A DNA stretch of 64,000 nucleotides, from positions 124,001 through 188,000 of the IMG/VR virus record IMGVR_UViG_3300014494_000005; one strand, given 5' to 3'. Shown here piece by piece: positions 24,325 through 32,612 of this stretch. The stretch comes from a virus. The notes under the pieces are model-generated. The model was not told the origin of the DNA, searched no databases, and worked only from the letters and a program-made list of their open reading frames with translations. The stretch's first letter is position 1, and every line of letters begins with the position of its first letter. The position numbers were made by a program, and so were the translations under genes.

Positions 24325-24777
24325 TTATTCAAAAATTATTGAATTCATTTTACCGAATTCTCTCATTAATGCACCTGCAAGTGCATTCGCTTCATTTTCT
24401 TCAGGACTACCAGTATCATTTGAACTTGAAGTTAATCTTCCATCTAAATATTGTCTATAATGTATTAACTCATGCACTAATGTTCTCAAAATATCTGCTA
24501 AATTTCTATTAGCAATAACAATTCTAATTTTTTTTATCTCTGGTGTATTCTTTCCAAAAGAATGCATTTCTTGTGCTTCTTTTTCATCATTAGATAACAC
24601 AATTTCTGGTAAATCTTTATCTAATTTTAATTTTTTATCAACAAATTTAATAAAGTCATTAATTATTGCTATTCTTTTTTCTTTAGGAAGCAATGCTTCA
24701 TTCAATCCCATTCGACCAACTTTTTGCATCATTTCAAAAAGTCTATCCTTTGAGCCATATTGATGAAAAATTCTCAT
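24325..24777 (-). CDS. Putative zinc metallopeptidase with capsid-targeting-like N terminus
   Basis: 150 residues. The N terminus (YGSKDRLFEMMQKV, then GRMGLNE at about 27) is homologous to that of the 21932-24313 protein and ends in a possible prohead-protease site. The rest contains LVHELIHYRQYLDG, a HExxH zinc-binding motif, followed by a downstream Glu in SPEENEANALAG that could be the third ligand, as in SprT- or IrrE-like minimal zincins. It may be a protease packaged in the capsid and delivered with the DNA; this is inference. Confidence 0.6.
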   Translation of the reverse strand: MRIFHQYGSKDRLFEMMQKVGRMGLNEALLPKEKRIAIINDFIKFVDKKLKLDKDLPEIVLSNDEKEAQEMHSFGKNTPEIKKIRIVIANRNLADILRTLVHELIHYRQYLDGRLTSSSNDTGSPEENEANALAGALMREFGKMNSIIFE

Positions 24778-24779
24778 TA

Positions 24780-25502
24780 TTAAATCATGTCATTAAAACT
24801 ATTTTGCACATCTGTTTTAGACTTTTGTGGCAAATCATCAAAATCTGCAACAAATGTACCATCAGGTAATTCTTTTATACCCTTTTCCATTTCCTGATTA
24901 CGTTTTTCATTAAACCAATTTCCCGACCAAAAATCATTTAAATTAAAATAATATGGATAACTTACATTGGTTTTGTTCATTAACTTTTCAGAATTAGTTG
25001 GTTCTCGAACTTCCTGAACATCTGCATTAAGTGCTTCTAATTTAGTATTTATACCTTGAACAACATTATTCAAACCTTCTAATTGGTCATGAATACTTTT
25101 CATGGCTTCAATATTGTGTTTTATAATTTCATTTTGAACGTCATTAACCTGATTATCAGGTTCAGGAGCACCCATTGGATTCGCCATAAGGTCTGAGGGT
25201 TCACCAGTCATAGGTTCTGCTGGAATTTCACCACTATCACCACCTGTTTTATCAAAAGCAGGTATTGGTGCATCAGTACCAATAGGTTGGTCATTTGAAG
25301 GTGCTGGAGGTTGTTCTCCACCACCCGGTTTTTCTGCATCTTCTTGTTCACCAGCTTCATTTGTTAATATAGGAACTTTATCAAATTCCTCATTACTACT
25401 AACTAATGGACGATATTTAGGGGATTCGTTGATTTTATAATCAACACGATAGTTAATCTTTCTTATTTCTTCTGAAAGATTAATTAAATTTTCATTTTTC
25501 AT
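24780..25502 (-). CDS. Uncharacterised acidic protein, possible internal/structural
   Basis: 240 residues. The N-terminal 26 residues are basic and helical and end YKINE|SP, a possible IxE processing site. The middle (about 45-110) is rich in Pro, Gly and Glu (KPGGGEQPPAPSND, GDSGEIPAEPMTGEPSD) and is probably disordered. Residues about 115-165 form a likely coiled coil (IIKHNIEAMKSIHDQLEGL...INTKLEALNADVQEV). It is two bases from the metallopeptidase gene, so probably co-expressed. No family recognised. Confidence 0.55.
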   Translation of the reverse strand: MKNENLINLSEEIRKINYRVDYKINESPKYRPLVSSNEEFDKVPILTNEAGEQEDAEKPGGGEQPPAPSNDQPIGTDAPIPAFDKTGGDSGEIPAEPMTGEPSDLMANPMGAPEPDNQVNDVQNEIIKHNIEAMKSIHDQLEGLNNVVQGINTKLEALNADVQEVREPTNSEKLMNKTNVSYPYYFNLNDFWSGNWFNEKRNQEMEKGIKELPDGTFVADFDDLPQKSKTDVQNSFNDMI

Positions 25503-25516
25503 TTTAATGAATATTT

Positions 25517-25711
25517 TTAATATACTTCTCTAAGTAATTGTCTTCCATCCGATGTAACGAACTGTTTATCAATACGTTCAATAATAAGACCGTCTCTTTC
25601 ATCGAGAACAACTTTTTTAATCTTATCAAGTTTTGCTTTTTCTTCTAATTCTTCATCAGTTTTAAGAGTTTCAACAAAATCTTCAAGTGCTTTTTCTACT
25701 TTATTTTCCAT
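25517..25711 (-). CDS. Small uncharacterised protein
   Basis: 64 residues: an acidic N-terminal helix (EDFVETLKTDEELEEKAKLDK) then KKVVLDERDGLI and a conserved-looking TSDGRQLLREVY end. It is the first gene of the 21760-25711 run. AATAAGTACTATG at its start resembles the late-promoter sequences elsewhere in the window. Function unknown. Confidence 0.6.
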   Translation of the reverse strand: MENKVEKALEDFVETLKTDEELEEKAKLDKIKKVVLDERDGLIIERIDKQFVTSDGRQLLREVY

Positions 25712-25836
25712 AGTACTTATTTTTTAATAATAAATACTATCTTATAATCATTTTGACAATATCACAACAAGATATCTTTTAAGAAGAGTAAAATTTGGGA
25801 ATATTTTATAATTCAAATTCACATTTCTTGATTTTA

Positions 25837-26604
25837 TTAAAAAGAACTACCACCAATACCGCCAGTTTTATTTCTATTTAATGGTATCCAACCCTCTAAT
25901 ATATATTTTTTAAGAAAATCTCCCTCTAATTTAATTGCCTCATTAACTGAAATATAATTCGTCAATTGTTTTCTAATTGGTATTATTCCGGTTTTTCTTA
26001 TATGTATTGTAACACTATCTTTTTCATCAGAATTTCTATTATATTCTCTTTTAATTAAATTATATGTTAACCCAACATAAACATGATTATCAGAAAATTC
26101 ATATGAATATATACATCTTTTATATTTACTTCCAATTGGAATCATATGTTGACAAATTTCGTCAAGCCATTTGTTTTTTAACGAAATATAATATACGTGA
26201 GGCGACTTTTTTATAAATTCTGTTTTTGTGTTATATTGTAATGCTCTTTGTTTACAATTTTTTATATTATTCCAATATCCATTCGGTAATTTTTTAAATT
26301 GCATGTGCTGACAAATTTCATCAAGCCATCTATGATTTTTTGCTGCCTCATATGCCTTCTTATCATTTTTTTGAAATTCTATTCGAGAATTATATTTCTT
26401 TGCATTTTTTTTACATTTATTTATACTCCATTTAATAGCAGAATAATATGGTTTTTTCATATGACTACATCCAATATTCAATAAATTATTTTTTCTCAAT
26501 ATCTCATATGCTCTTGAAGATTTTTTATAAAAATCGTTTCTATTATTATATTTTTTTACTTCCAATAATGAAGAATCAACATCCCACTTTTTATATTTTT
26601 TCAT
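25837..26604 (-). CDS. GIY-YIG homing endonuclease with N-terminal DNA-binding repeats
   Basis: 255 residues. Three to four repeats of the form W....C...A..Y.....F.K....Y..A....WL.EICQHM occupy residues 1-155. The catalytic core RCIYSYEFSDNHVYVGLTY...REY is a GIY-YIG motif, with a downstream Glu in AIKLEGDFL. It resembles the enzyme at 15827-16600 but places the nuclease at the C terminus. It separates the 21760-25711 run from the glycosylation island. Confidence 0.75.
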   Translation of the reverse strand: MKKYKKWDVDSSLLEVKKYNNRNDFYKKSSRAYEILRKNNLLNIGCSHMKKPYYSAIKWSINKCKKNAKKYNSRIEFQKNDKKAYEAAKNHRWLDEICQHMQFKKLPNGYWNNIKNCKQRALQYNTKTEFIKKSPHVYYISLKNKWLDEICQHMIPIGSKYKRCIYSYEFSDNHVYVGLTYNLIKREYNRNSDEKDSVTIHIRKTGIIPIRKQLTNYISVNEAIKLEGDFLKKYILEGWIPLNRNKTGGIGGSSF

Positions 26605-26608
26605 AAAA

Positions 26609-26640
26609 AAACCGTTAGTTTAAATAAATACTAACGGTTT
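26609..26640. terminator. Terminator hairpin upstream of the GIY-YIG gene
   Basis: 11-bp stem AAACCGTTAGT/ACTAACGGTTT around a 10-base A/T loop. Placed after the stop of the 26661-27311 gene, it ends the glycosylation-island transcript on the minus strand. Confidence 0.8.
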
Positions 26641-26660
26641 ATAAATTTTTTAATTTATTT

Positions 26661-27311
26661 TTATATTATTATTACAATATACCTTTTTAATAATTCAAAG
26701 TTTGGAAAAATTTTATAATATTTTTCGTATATCGAACCATCTATATCACATATACAACTATAATTCTCTGAATTACCGTTAAATGTTAGTTTTTCAATTT
26801 CTATTATTAATTTATCAACATCAAATTTAAAAAATCGATACATATCAAAATTAAGACCATATATTTTTTTATCGCATAAAATATATAACATACTATTTTT
26901 TAAAAAATAATATTTGTCAATACTTTTAGGAATAACATCAATTATGTCTTGAACATCTTTTAATTGAAAGAAAACGGGGTCTAAATTAACATAAGAATAT
27001 TTTGGTGTAAAATAAAATTGTGGTGCAAAATTTACAAAAGAATCAACTCCTTTAACATGTGATGCTTTACCTTCCTCAAAATTACATTCCCAATATAATT
27101 CATTGGTTATGATTCTTTTCTTAAGAATATCTGCATTTTGAATTATTAAATTATCGGGATTACAGGCTTTCATAAATGACCAACCCACATATAATGTTGG
27201 CATGGTTTTGTCTAATGTATCATATATAATAGATTCATTATAATAATTTACATATTCAACCCTTGTATGATTTACTAATTCTTTTTCAAAAATAACATTA
27301 GCAATTTTCAT
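26661..27311 (-). CDS. Uncharacterised protein at end of the glycosylation island
   Basis: 216 residues, no family recognised. It contains a Trp/Tyr-rich segment (TLYVGWSFMKAC), NELYWECNFEEGKASH and, near the C terminus, YSCICDIDGSIYEKYY. No transmembrane segment or catalytic motif is obvious. It is the last gene of the island before a terminator. Its role could be in sugar modification or be unrelated. Confidence 0.55.
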   Translation of the reverse strand: MKIANVIFEKELVNHTRVEYVNYYNESIIYDTLDKTMPTLYVGWSFMKACNPDNLIIQNADILKKRIITNELYWECNFEEGKASHVKGVDSFVNFAPQFYFTPKYSYVNLDPVFFQLKDVQDIIDVIPKSIDKYYFLKNSMLYILCDKKIYGLNFDMYRFFKFDVDKLIIEIEKLTFNGNSENYSCICDIDGSIYEKYYKIFPNFELLKRYIVIII

Positions 27312-27349
27312 ATTCTATTTTTTTAATAATAAATACTTTAATAAAATAT

Positions 27350-27637
27350 TCATAATTCTTCAATTCTTTTACTTTTATCATCAATTAATAAATCATAAGC
27401 GGGTTTTGAATTCATAATGACATCATGAAATTTGCAACCCCAAACAGTTAATTGTTGACCAGTTAGTTCTGACCAATCAATACCTGTGTTTTTACCTCTG
27501 GAAGTCCAGTAGACAATAATATTACCTTCATCATAAAGTTTATTAATTTTATCTATATTCTCTTTAATTGGTTTGGCATTCATATAACCGCCTTTGGTAT
27601 CACATATTGTGCCATCAACATCTACATAAATTAACAT
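27350..27637 (-). CDS. Small HAD-family phosphatase
   Basis: 95 residues. MLIYVDVDGTIC has the DxDGT nucleophile motif of HAD phosphatases. VYWTSRGKNTG supplies motif II (Ser/Thr) and a C-terminal LLIDDKS the acidic motif. The length is that of minimal capless HAD enzymes. In polysaccharide clusters such proteins often dephosphorylate sugar phosphates; here the position among sugar genes supports that. Confidence 0.75.
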   Translation of the reverse strand: MLIYVDVDGTICDTKGGYMNAKPIKENIDKINKLYDEGNIIVYWTSRGKNTGIDWSELTGQQLTVWGCKFHDVIMNSKPAYDLLIDDKSKRIEEL

Positions 27638-27639
27638 AC

Positions 27640-28203
27640 TTAATTATATTTACTATCTAATTTAATTATTAATCTTTTTTTATTTGACCTAACATCTGGC
27701 ATGTAAAAATAACTAATAATTCTATTTTTCAATACATCTAATATATTTTTTTCATTTATTCCTGTCCATGATACTTGAGAATCAACAAATTCAAACAAAT
27801 CAGCATCATCAATAATTATTAAACCATCATTAATATATTTTTCCTCAATAATTATTAATTCTTCTATTAATGGAACATCTTTATCCCCCTTACCAGTAGT
27901 ACCTGCCGAATAATGCCCATCTAAAAAAAATATAATTCGTTTATCATTAAATCTATTAATTAATTTAGGCATTTCTACAACTGAATCACCCCAAATTATT
28001 TCAATTTTATTTTCATTAATAAATCTTTCCTTTGATACTTTATAAAGATTTTCAACAATTTCTATTGAAACTAATTGTTGAAATTCCGATTTAATATTAT
28101 TAATGGTATCGCCTATTAATGTACCTGTTTCAAGAAATAAATCAAAATCATTTTTAGATTTATTTATCATTAGAAATATTTCATTTAATTCATGTAATTG
28201 CAT
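27640..28203 (-). CDS. Class I SAM-dependent methyltransferase-like protein
   Basis: About 187 residues from the ATG at 28203 (MQLHELNEIF); the upstream ATG at 28233 would overlap the preceding gene. LFLETGTLIGDT is a glycine-rich motif I, VSIEIVENLYKVS motif II with an acidic residue, and IIFFLDGHYSAG plus LIIIDDADLF complete the Rossmann-like core (Methyltransf_24 type). Expected substrate is a sugar or a modified glycan, from context. Confidence 0.65.
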   Translation of the reverse strand: MQLHELNEIFLMINKSKNDFDLFLETGTLIGDTINNIKSEFQQLVSIEIVENLYKVSKERFINENKIEIIWGDSVVEMPKLINRFNDKRIIFFLDGHYSAGTTGKGDKDVPLIEELIIIEEKYINDGLIIIDDADLFEFVDSQVSWTGINEKNILDVLKNRIISYFYMPDVRSNKKRLIIKLDSKYN

Positions 28204-28204
28204 C

Positions 28205-28789
28205 TCAATTATTATATTTTTGATTTTTATCAATTATTATAAAATAATCATACTGTCCCATTTGTATATCCAATTCTTTTGTTCTAATTTTTTGAATTGA
28301 TATTGCATATGGCTTTGCCATCTCAATAAATTCATGAATATCTTTATAACCAATTGATATAGAATCTGACCAAAAATTACAATGACCTTCCGGTAGTGGG
28401 GCAGAATCATTATATGATTGTTCAAAAGGAATTGTAATAATTAATCTCTTTCTTGTTAATGTCAATAAATTCATAAATGCTTCCTTATAATTAATTAAAT
28501 GTTCTAAAACTTCAGAACATATTACACTTTCAGCATTTTGAATTGGAAATGAATTGAGATTAAATATATTACTGTGATAGTAATTTAATATGGAAAAATA
28601 TTCTTCCATATTTTTTCTAAACTTTTCTGCTGTTTGATAATCTGTCGAATATACTTTATAATTCATTTTAATTAGATGATAATCAATTTTACAATCACCG
28701 CATCCAACAGTTAATACTTCTTTTTCAGTATTATATATTGGTAATGCATCTATTATTGAAACATGTCGTATATCTAATATTGGTATCAT
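28205..28789 (-). CDS. Class I SAM-dependent methyltransferase
   Basis: 194 residues. VLTVGCGDCKIDYHLIKM is motif I, VYSTDYQTAEKF motif II, and SVICSEVLEHLINYKEAF the conserved SxxxLEHL segment of Methyltransf_11-type enzymes. Likely O-methylates a sugar made by the adjacent transferases. It overlaps the GT9-like gene by four bases (ATGA). Confidence 0.75.
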   Translation of the reverse strand: MIPILDIRHVSIIDALPIYNTEKEVLTVGCGDCKIDYHLIKMNYKVYSTDYQTAEKFRKNMEEYFSILNYYHSNIFNLNSFPIQNAESVICSEVLEHLINYKEAFMNLLTLTRKRLIITIPFEQSYNDSAPLPEGHCNFWSDSISIGYKDIHEFIEMAKPYAISIQKIRTKELDIQMGQYDYFIIIDKNQKYNN

Positions 28790-29550
28790 ATGTTTGGTAT
28801 TGAATAATTTACATTCTCTGTTATTTTATTATTTAGATTTCTTACTCTATTATATACATCAACACCTCTTCCAAAATAAACAAAATCAATATTTTTATCT
28901 AATCCACTACATGCATGATAAAAAACTGAATCTGGAATACAAACTGCAGATGCTCTACGTAATATTTCAAATTGAATATTAATATTGTATTCATCATATT
29001 TAAAAGTTTTACCAATTTCGATAAAATATTTTAAATTCTTTTCTTTTCTCAACCATTTTTCACCAAATCCATTAGGTAAATCTTTAGTAACACCTGCACC
29101 AGTTGTTGTTTGTATAAAACCAAACGGATTTAATCCAACATATTTATTAATAATTTCATTAGTAATCTTTTTTTCTTCATCAGAAATAAATATATCAATA
29201 TGTGTCGATTCTAAAGTCAATCCAAGTAATCCTGCATTTTTAAATATCTTATGTATTGGTGGTGGTTGATTTAAAAATATTGAAATTAAATCATTTTGTG
29301 CTGCAATTATTTCTCCAGCTTTTTCTACTTCAACGAAACCAATATTTGCATTATCATAATCATTCCAAGGGTCTTGTACATAAAATATTTTATCCACATA
29401 TGGATTATTTGCAAAAATTTTAGAAGATTCAAATCTTTTCATTATTGCAACATTAACCCTTGTATTATTTTTTCTATACCATTCTCTTAATGATGGAGTT
29501 AGCATCAAACAATCCCCCAAACCATGTGGATATGTTATTAAAATATTCAT
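28786..29550 (-). CDS. GT-B glycosyltransferase, GT9 (heptosyltransferase)-like
   Basis: 254 residues. The start MNILITYPHGLGDCLMLTPSL is the nucleotide-sugar transferase signature of GT9 enzymes, and CIPDSVFYHACSGLDK corresponds to the late D-s/t-x-x-x-H-x-a-x motif. Shorter than typical heptosyltransferases (about 330). Transfers a sugar to a glycan acceptor, unknown here. Confidence 0.75.
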   Translation of the reverse strand: MNILITYPHGLGDCLMLTPSLREWYRKNNTRVNVAIMKRFESSKIFANNPYVDKIFYVQDPWNDYDNANIGFVEVEKAGEIIAAQNDLISIFLNQPPPIHKIFKNAGLLGLTLESTHIDIFISDEEKKITNEIINKYVGLNPFGFIQTTTGAGVTKDLPNGFGEKWLRKEKNLKYFIEIGKTFKYDEYNINIQFEILRRASAVCIPDSVFYHACSGLDKNIDFVYFGRGVDVYNRVRNLNNKITENVNYSIPNI

Positions 29551-30242
29551 TTTTTATATTTATTAAGTAATTCATCATCTATTGCACAAATTAGATGTTT
29601 TTTATTTTCATAATCTTTATAATTAAACCATCCTTTTTCATAAATATTTAATTGTATTGTCAAATCAACCATCTTATGACAAATTACTATAGAATTATCA
29701 TTTTTACTTTCTTGCATATTATTAATTTCAAAATCCCATGCAGTATAATTCGGTTTTAACATTTTTTTAAAATATTCTGTTCTCCAAATTGATGGTTTCA
29801 ATGTTGTTCTGTAGTCCATTTCTTTATGAAGTGATAATGAACTATTAGTAAATTGTGAAGAACCAATTAACATGTTATTTGGAAGTGCACCAAGAATATA
29901 TTTATCAAATCGTTTTTTTTCTATTTCTGCTTCATCAAATACATTAAACAATTTTTCAATTTCTGTTGGTCTAATAAAAAATAAATCATCTAATAATATA
30001 CAAACAAATTCACTTTTAATTTTATCAAAATATGGTATAAGTGCATTTGTCCAATAACTTCCAAAATTATTTTGGTCGCCCAATGAATGAAAAATAAAAT
30101 TATTTGGTAATTCATTTGATGGCAATGTGTAACCTAAAATAGTTACAAAAATATTATCACTCCAATATTTATTAAAAAATTTAGCATAATCTTCCATTAA
30201 ATGAACATACTTATCACAAGTTATTACAAAAAATTCAATCAT
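29547..30242 (-). CDS. GT-A-like glycosyltransferase
   Basis: 231 residues. FFVITCDKYVHLM at the N terminus and EFVCILLDDLFFIRPTEI with a DD metal-binding pair are typical of small GT-A enzymes, followed by a conserved GSSQFTNSSLSLH and an aromatic-rich acceptor part (AWDFEINN). It overlaps both neighbours by four bases, so translation is probably coupled. Confidence 0.65.
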   Translation of the reverse strand: MIEFFVITCDKYVHLMEDYAKFFNKYWSDNIFVTILGYTLPSNELPNNFIFHSLGDQNNFGSYWTNALIPYFDKIKSEFVCILLDDLFFIRPTEIEKLFNVFDEAEIEKKRFDKYILGALPNNMLIGSSQFTNSSLSLHKEMDYRTTLKPSIWRTEYFKKMLKPNYTAWDFEINNMQESKNDNSIVICHKMVDLTIQLNIYEKGWFNYKDYENKKHLICAIDDELLNKYKK

Positions 30243-30928
30243 ATTAATTTAAATAAAAAATCTTTATGTGTTCCTTCTATTTTTCTTGATGTTAAACTAA
30301 CAATATTATATTTTAATAATAAATCAATTACTTCTTGAGCAAGACAATGATTTGGTGCTTCTCTATAATCTCTTAATTCCATATTAAGTCCAGTAATTAA
30401 ATTATTTTCTAAAGTTTTTTGTGCCCCATATAACATATCTAATTCACTTCCTTCAATATCTGCCCAAATAAATATTTTTTTATTTAAAAGATTATATTCA
30501 TCAACAATCTTATCTATTGTAACACTATTTAATTTAACCTTTTTATATGCATTATTGTTTTCAGCATCTCCACCATAAAGCCAAAAATCTGATTTGCCAC
30601 CATCTTCATATCCCATATAACCTTCGATTTCTTCACAGTTTTTTCCAACAACTAATTTTAATAAATTTCCGGGATATAAATTACTTTTTAATATTTCATA
30701 TCTTTCATTTTGTGGTTCAAAACCAATAATTACACAATTTGGTTTTAAATCTCTTACAGACCATGCTTCCGACCCAACATTACCTACACCGCAATCAATG
30801 AAACAATCAAAATCAATAACATTAATAATTTCAAGTATTTCGCTATGATGAGTTCTATCAGTTTGTTTATAGTTTTTTATTCTATTCCAATCCCATAATC
30901 TTTGATTTTTTATTGAATCATTATTCAT
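30239..30928 (-). CDS. FkbM-family methyltransferase
   Basis: About 229 residues from the ATG at 30928, which overlaps the upstream TGA (ATGA); a further upstream in-frame ATG at 30955 is less likely. CFIDCGVGNVGSEAWSV, VIIGFEPQNERYEIL and IWADIEGSELDMLYGA (the D-I/V-E-G-x-E motif) are diagnostic for FkbM methyltransferases. Probable O-methylation of a glycan. Confidence 0.85.
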   Translation of the reverse strand: MNNDSIKNQRLWDWNRIKNYKQTDRTHHSEILEIINVIDFDCFIDCGVGNVGSEAWSVRDLKPNCVIIGFEPQNERYEILKSNLYPGNLLKLVVGKNCEEIEGYMGYEDGGKSDFWLYGGDAENNNAYKKVKLNSVTIDKIVDEYNLLNKKIFIWADIEGSELDMLYGAQKTLENNLITGLNMELRDYREAPNHCLAQEVIDLLLKYNIVSLTSRKIEGTHKDFLFKLI

Positions 30929-31770
30929 ATTTTTTCTAAAATTTTTTTTGCCCAATTTATTCTATCAAACTTCAATACTGTTAAATATCCTTGTTCTGCA
31001 ATTTTCAATCTTTCATCTTCATGCCCAAGATAATATTTTATTTTATTTCGTAATTCTTCAACATTTATGAATATATCAAAATCTTGACCAACAGTAAAAT
31101 CATTTTCCATTGAAGTCCAAGGTTCTGTTAATAAGAATCCTTTACTGGCAAGTATTTTATATGTTCTATCTGAAGTACCACCTTCCGTAAAATTTAAATT
31201 AATTTTTGTCTGTGAAACTACTTTAGAATGTTCGGCACTATATGCTTCAATTATTGGAAAATTGATTGCTTTATGATATTTAAATCTATTATTTCTAAGA
31301 TTACCAATAAATGATACATCATATAAATAAGGTAATTTTATTGGATAATTACATAAATGGTCATAACCTTCTTGTAAGAAGAATACTTTATCACCACCAA
31401 CTTGTTTTGCTGCTACATATGAATCCCAAATTGAACAAAAAATTAAATTACATTTCTGAATTTTTTCAATCAACATTTCATTATAATTTGCATTCATAGT
31501 ATCCATATACCATAAAACCGTTTTAGAAATTTTATTACATTCATCAACCACCCAACTCATTATTTCATTACATTTACTGAATACCACAGCATTAGGTTTT
31601 TCTTCTTGACATAATTGAATTAATCGTCTATCACGTTCATAATCACCATATTTTTCGCCAATTTCTCTATAATTAAATTCTAATACTTCACAACCATTTT
31701 TTCTAAATCCATCTGCTTGTGATACATTAGTTGAATTAAGATTAAAAACTGCTGCAAATATTATTTTCAT
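30925..31770 (-). CDS. CgeB-like GT-B glycosyltransferase
   Basis: About 281 residues from the ATG at 31770 (MKIIFAAVFNL), one base beyond the upstream stop; an upstream in-frame ATG at 31788 would overlap that gene. VLWYMDTMN, LYDVSFIGNLRNNR and the C-terminal KINLNFTEGGTSDRTYKILASKGFLLTEP segment match CgeB-type glycosyltransferases. Donor and acceptor unknown. Confidence 0.75.
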   Translation of the reverse strand: MKIIFAAVFNLNSTNVSQADGFRKNGCEVLEFNYREIGEKYGDYERDRRLIQLCQEEKPNAVVFSKCNEIMSWVVDECNKISKTVLWYMDTMNANYNEMLIEKIQKCNLIFCSIWDSYVAAKQVGGDKVFFLQEGYDHLCNYPIKLPYLYDVSFIGNLRNNRFKYHKAINFPIIEAYSAEHSKVVSQTKINLNFTEGGTSDRTYKILASKGFLLTEPWTSMENDFTVGQDFDIFINVEELRNKIKYYLGHEDERLKIAEQGYLTVLKFDRINWAKKILEKI

Positions 31771-31771
31771 T

Positions 31772-32611
31772 TTATTTAAGAATTTCAACTATTTTATTAT
31801 AAATAAAATTAACTTTTGGATTCCAACCCATTTCCGAATAAAAATATACTGGAGTATTATGGGGATTCCAATATTTTGTATATCTATTTCGATTATATTC
31901 TTCTGACCAAACTAAATGTGGTGTACCGCAAAGGCTTGCTAAATGAAGTGGTCCTGATGATTGTCCAACAACTAATTTACAATTATTCATCAAAGCAACA
32001 GTATTCTCAATTGGTATATTTCTAAAATCCTTAACACCTTTGAGTTCAAAAGTTTCAGTAGTACCAATAATACCAACAATATATTTTTCAGATAATAATT
32101 GTATAAGTGATTGCCAACTATTTAAATCCCAATTTCTATGATTTCCAACTTCTCTATTTCTCGGATGTACAAGAATATCAACTTTTTCACATGGTAAATC
32201 GGATTTATACTTAATGTAATGTTGTCCTAAAAATCTATCATCAAATAATGAAAGATAACCAGAACCATTCATTTCAAAACCAATATTAACTGCTGGTTGC
32301 CTAAAATCATAATTAATGCCATTAATTTGAGATAATAAATATTCCTCATTAATACCAGCACAAGACCAACCATCAAATTGTAAATTATTGGGTGGTAAAT
32401 TAATTATATGATATTCATCACAAAAATCTCGATATAAAAATTCATGACCTGCTTTACTTACTACAATAGTTTTTTTAAATTCTTTTGATAATCTACGAAT
32501 AAATCCTTGCCAACAGCAAAGTTCCCATCCAAATTCACCTATCCAAGGACCAGCTAATAATATTTTTTCACTATTTGGTTTAATTTCGAAAGTTGTTCCT
32601 GCAATAACCAT
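31772..32611 (-). CDS. Glycosyltransferase, GT9-like fold
   Basis: About 279 residues from the ATG at 32611, one base past the upstream stop; the ATG at 32692 would overlap it by 80 bases. ILLAGPWIGEFGWELCCWQG replaces the usual N-terminal GT9 start, and the second domain has IVGIIGTTETFEL, NTVALMNNCKLVVGQSSGPLH and LCGTPHLVW, typical of the GT9 nucleotide-binding site. Part of the island operon. Confidence 0.7.
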   Translation of the reverse strand: MVIAGTTFEIKPNSEKILLAGPWIGEFGWELCCWQGFIRRLSKEFKKTIVVSKAGHEFLYRDFCDEYHIINLPPNNLQFDGWSCAGINEEYLLSQINGINYDFRQPAVNIGFEMNGSGYLSLFDDRFLGQHYIKYKSDLPCEKVDILVHPRNREVGNHRNWDLNSWQSLIQLLSEKYIVGIIGTTETFELKGVKDFRNIPIENTVALMNNCKLVVGQSSGPLHLASLCGTPHLVWSEEYNRNRYTKYWNPHNTPVYFYSEMGWNPKVNFIYNKIVEILK

Positions 32612-32612
32612 A

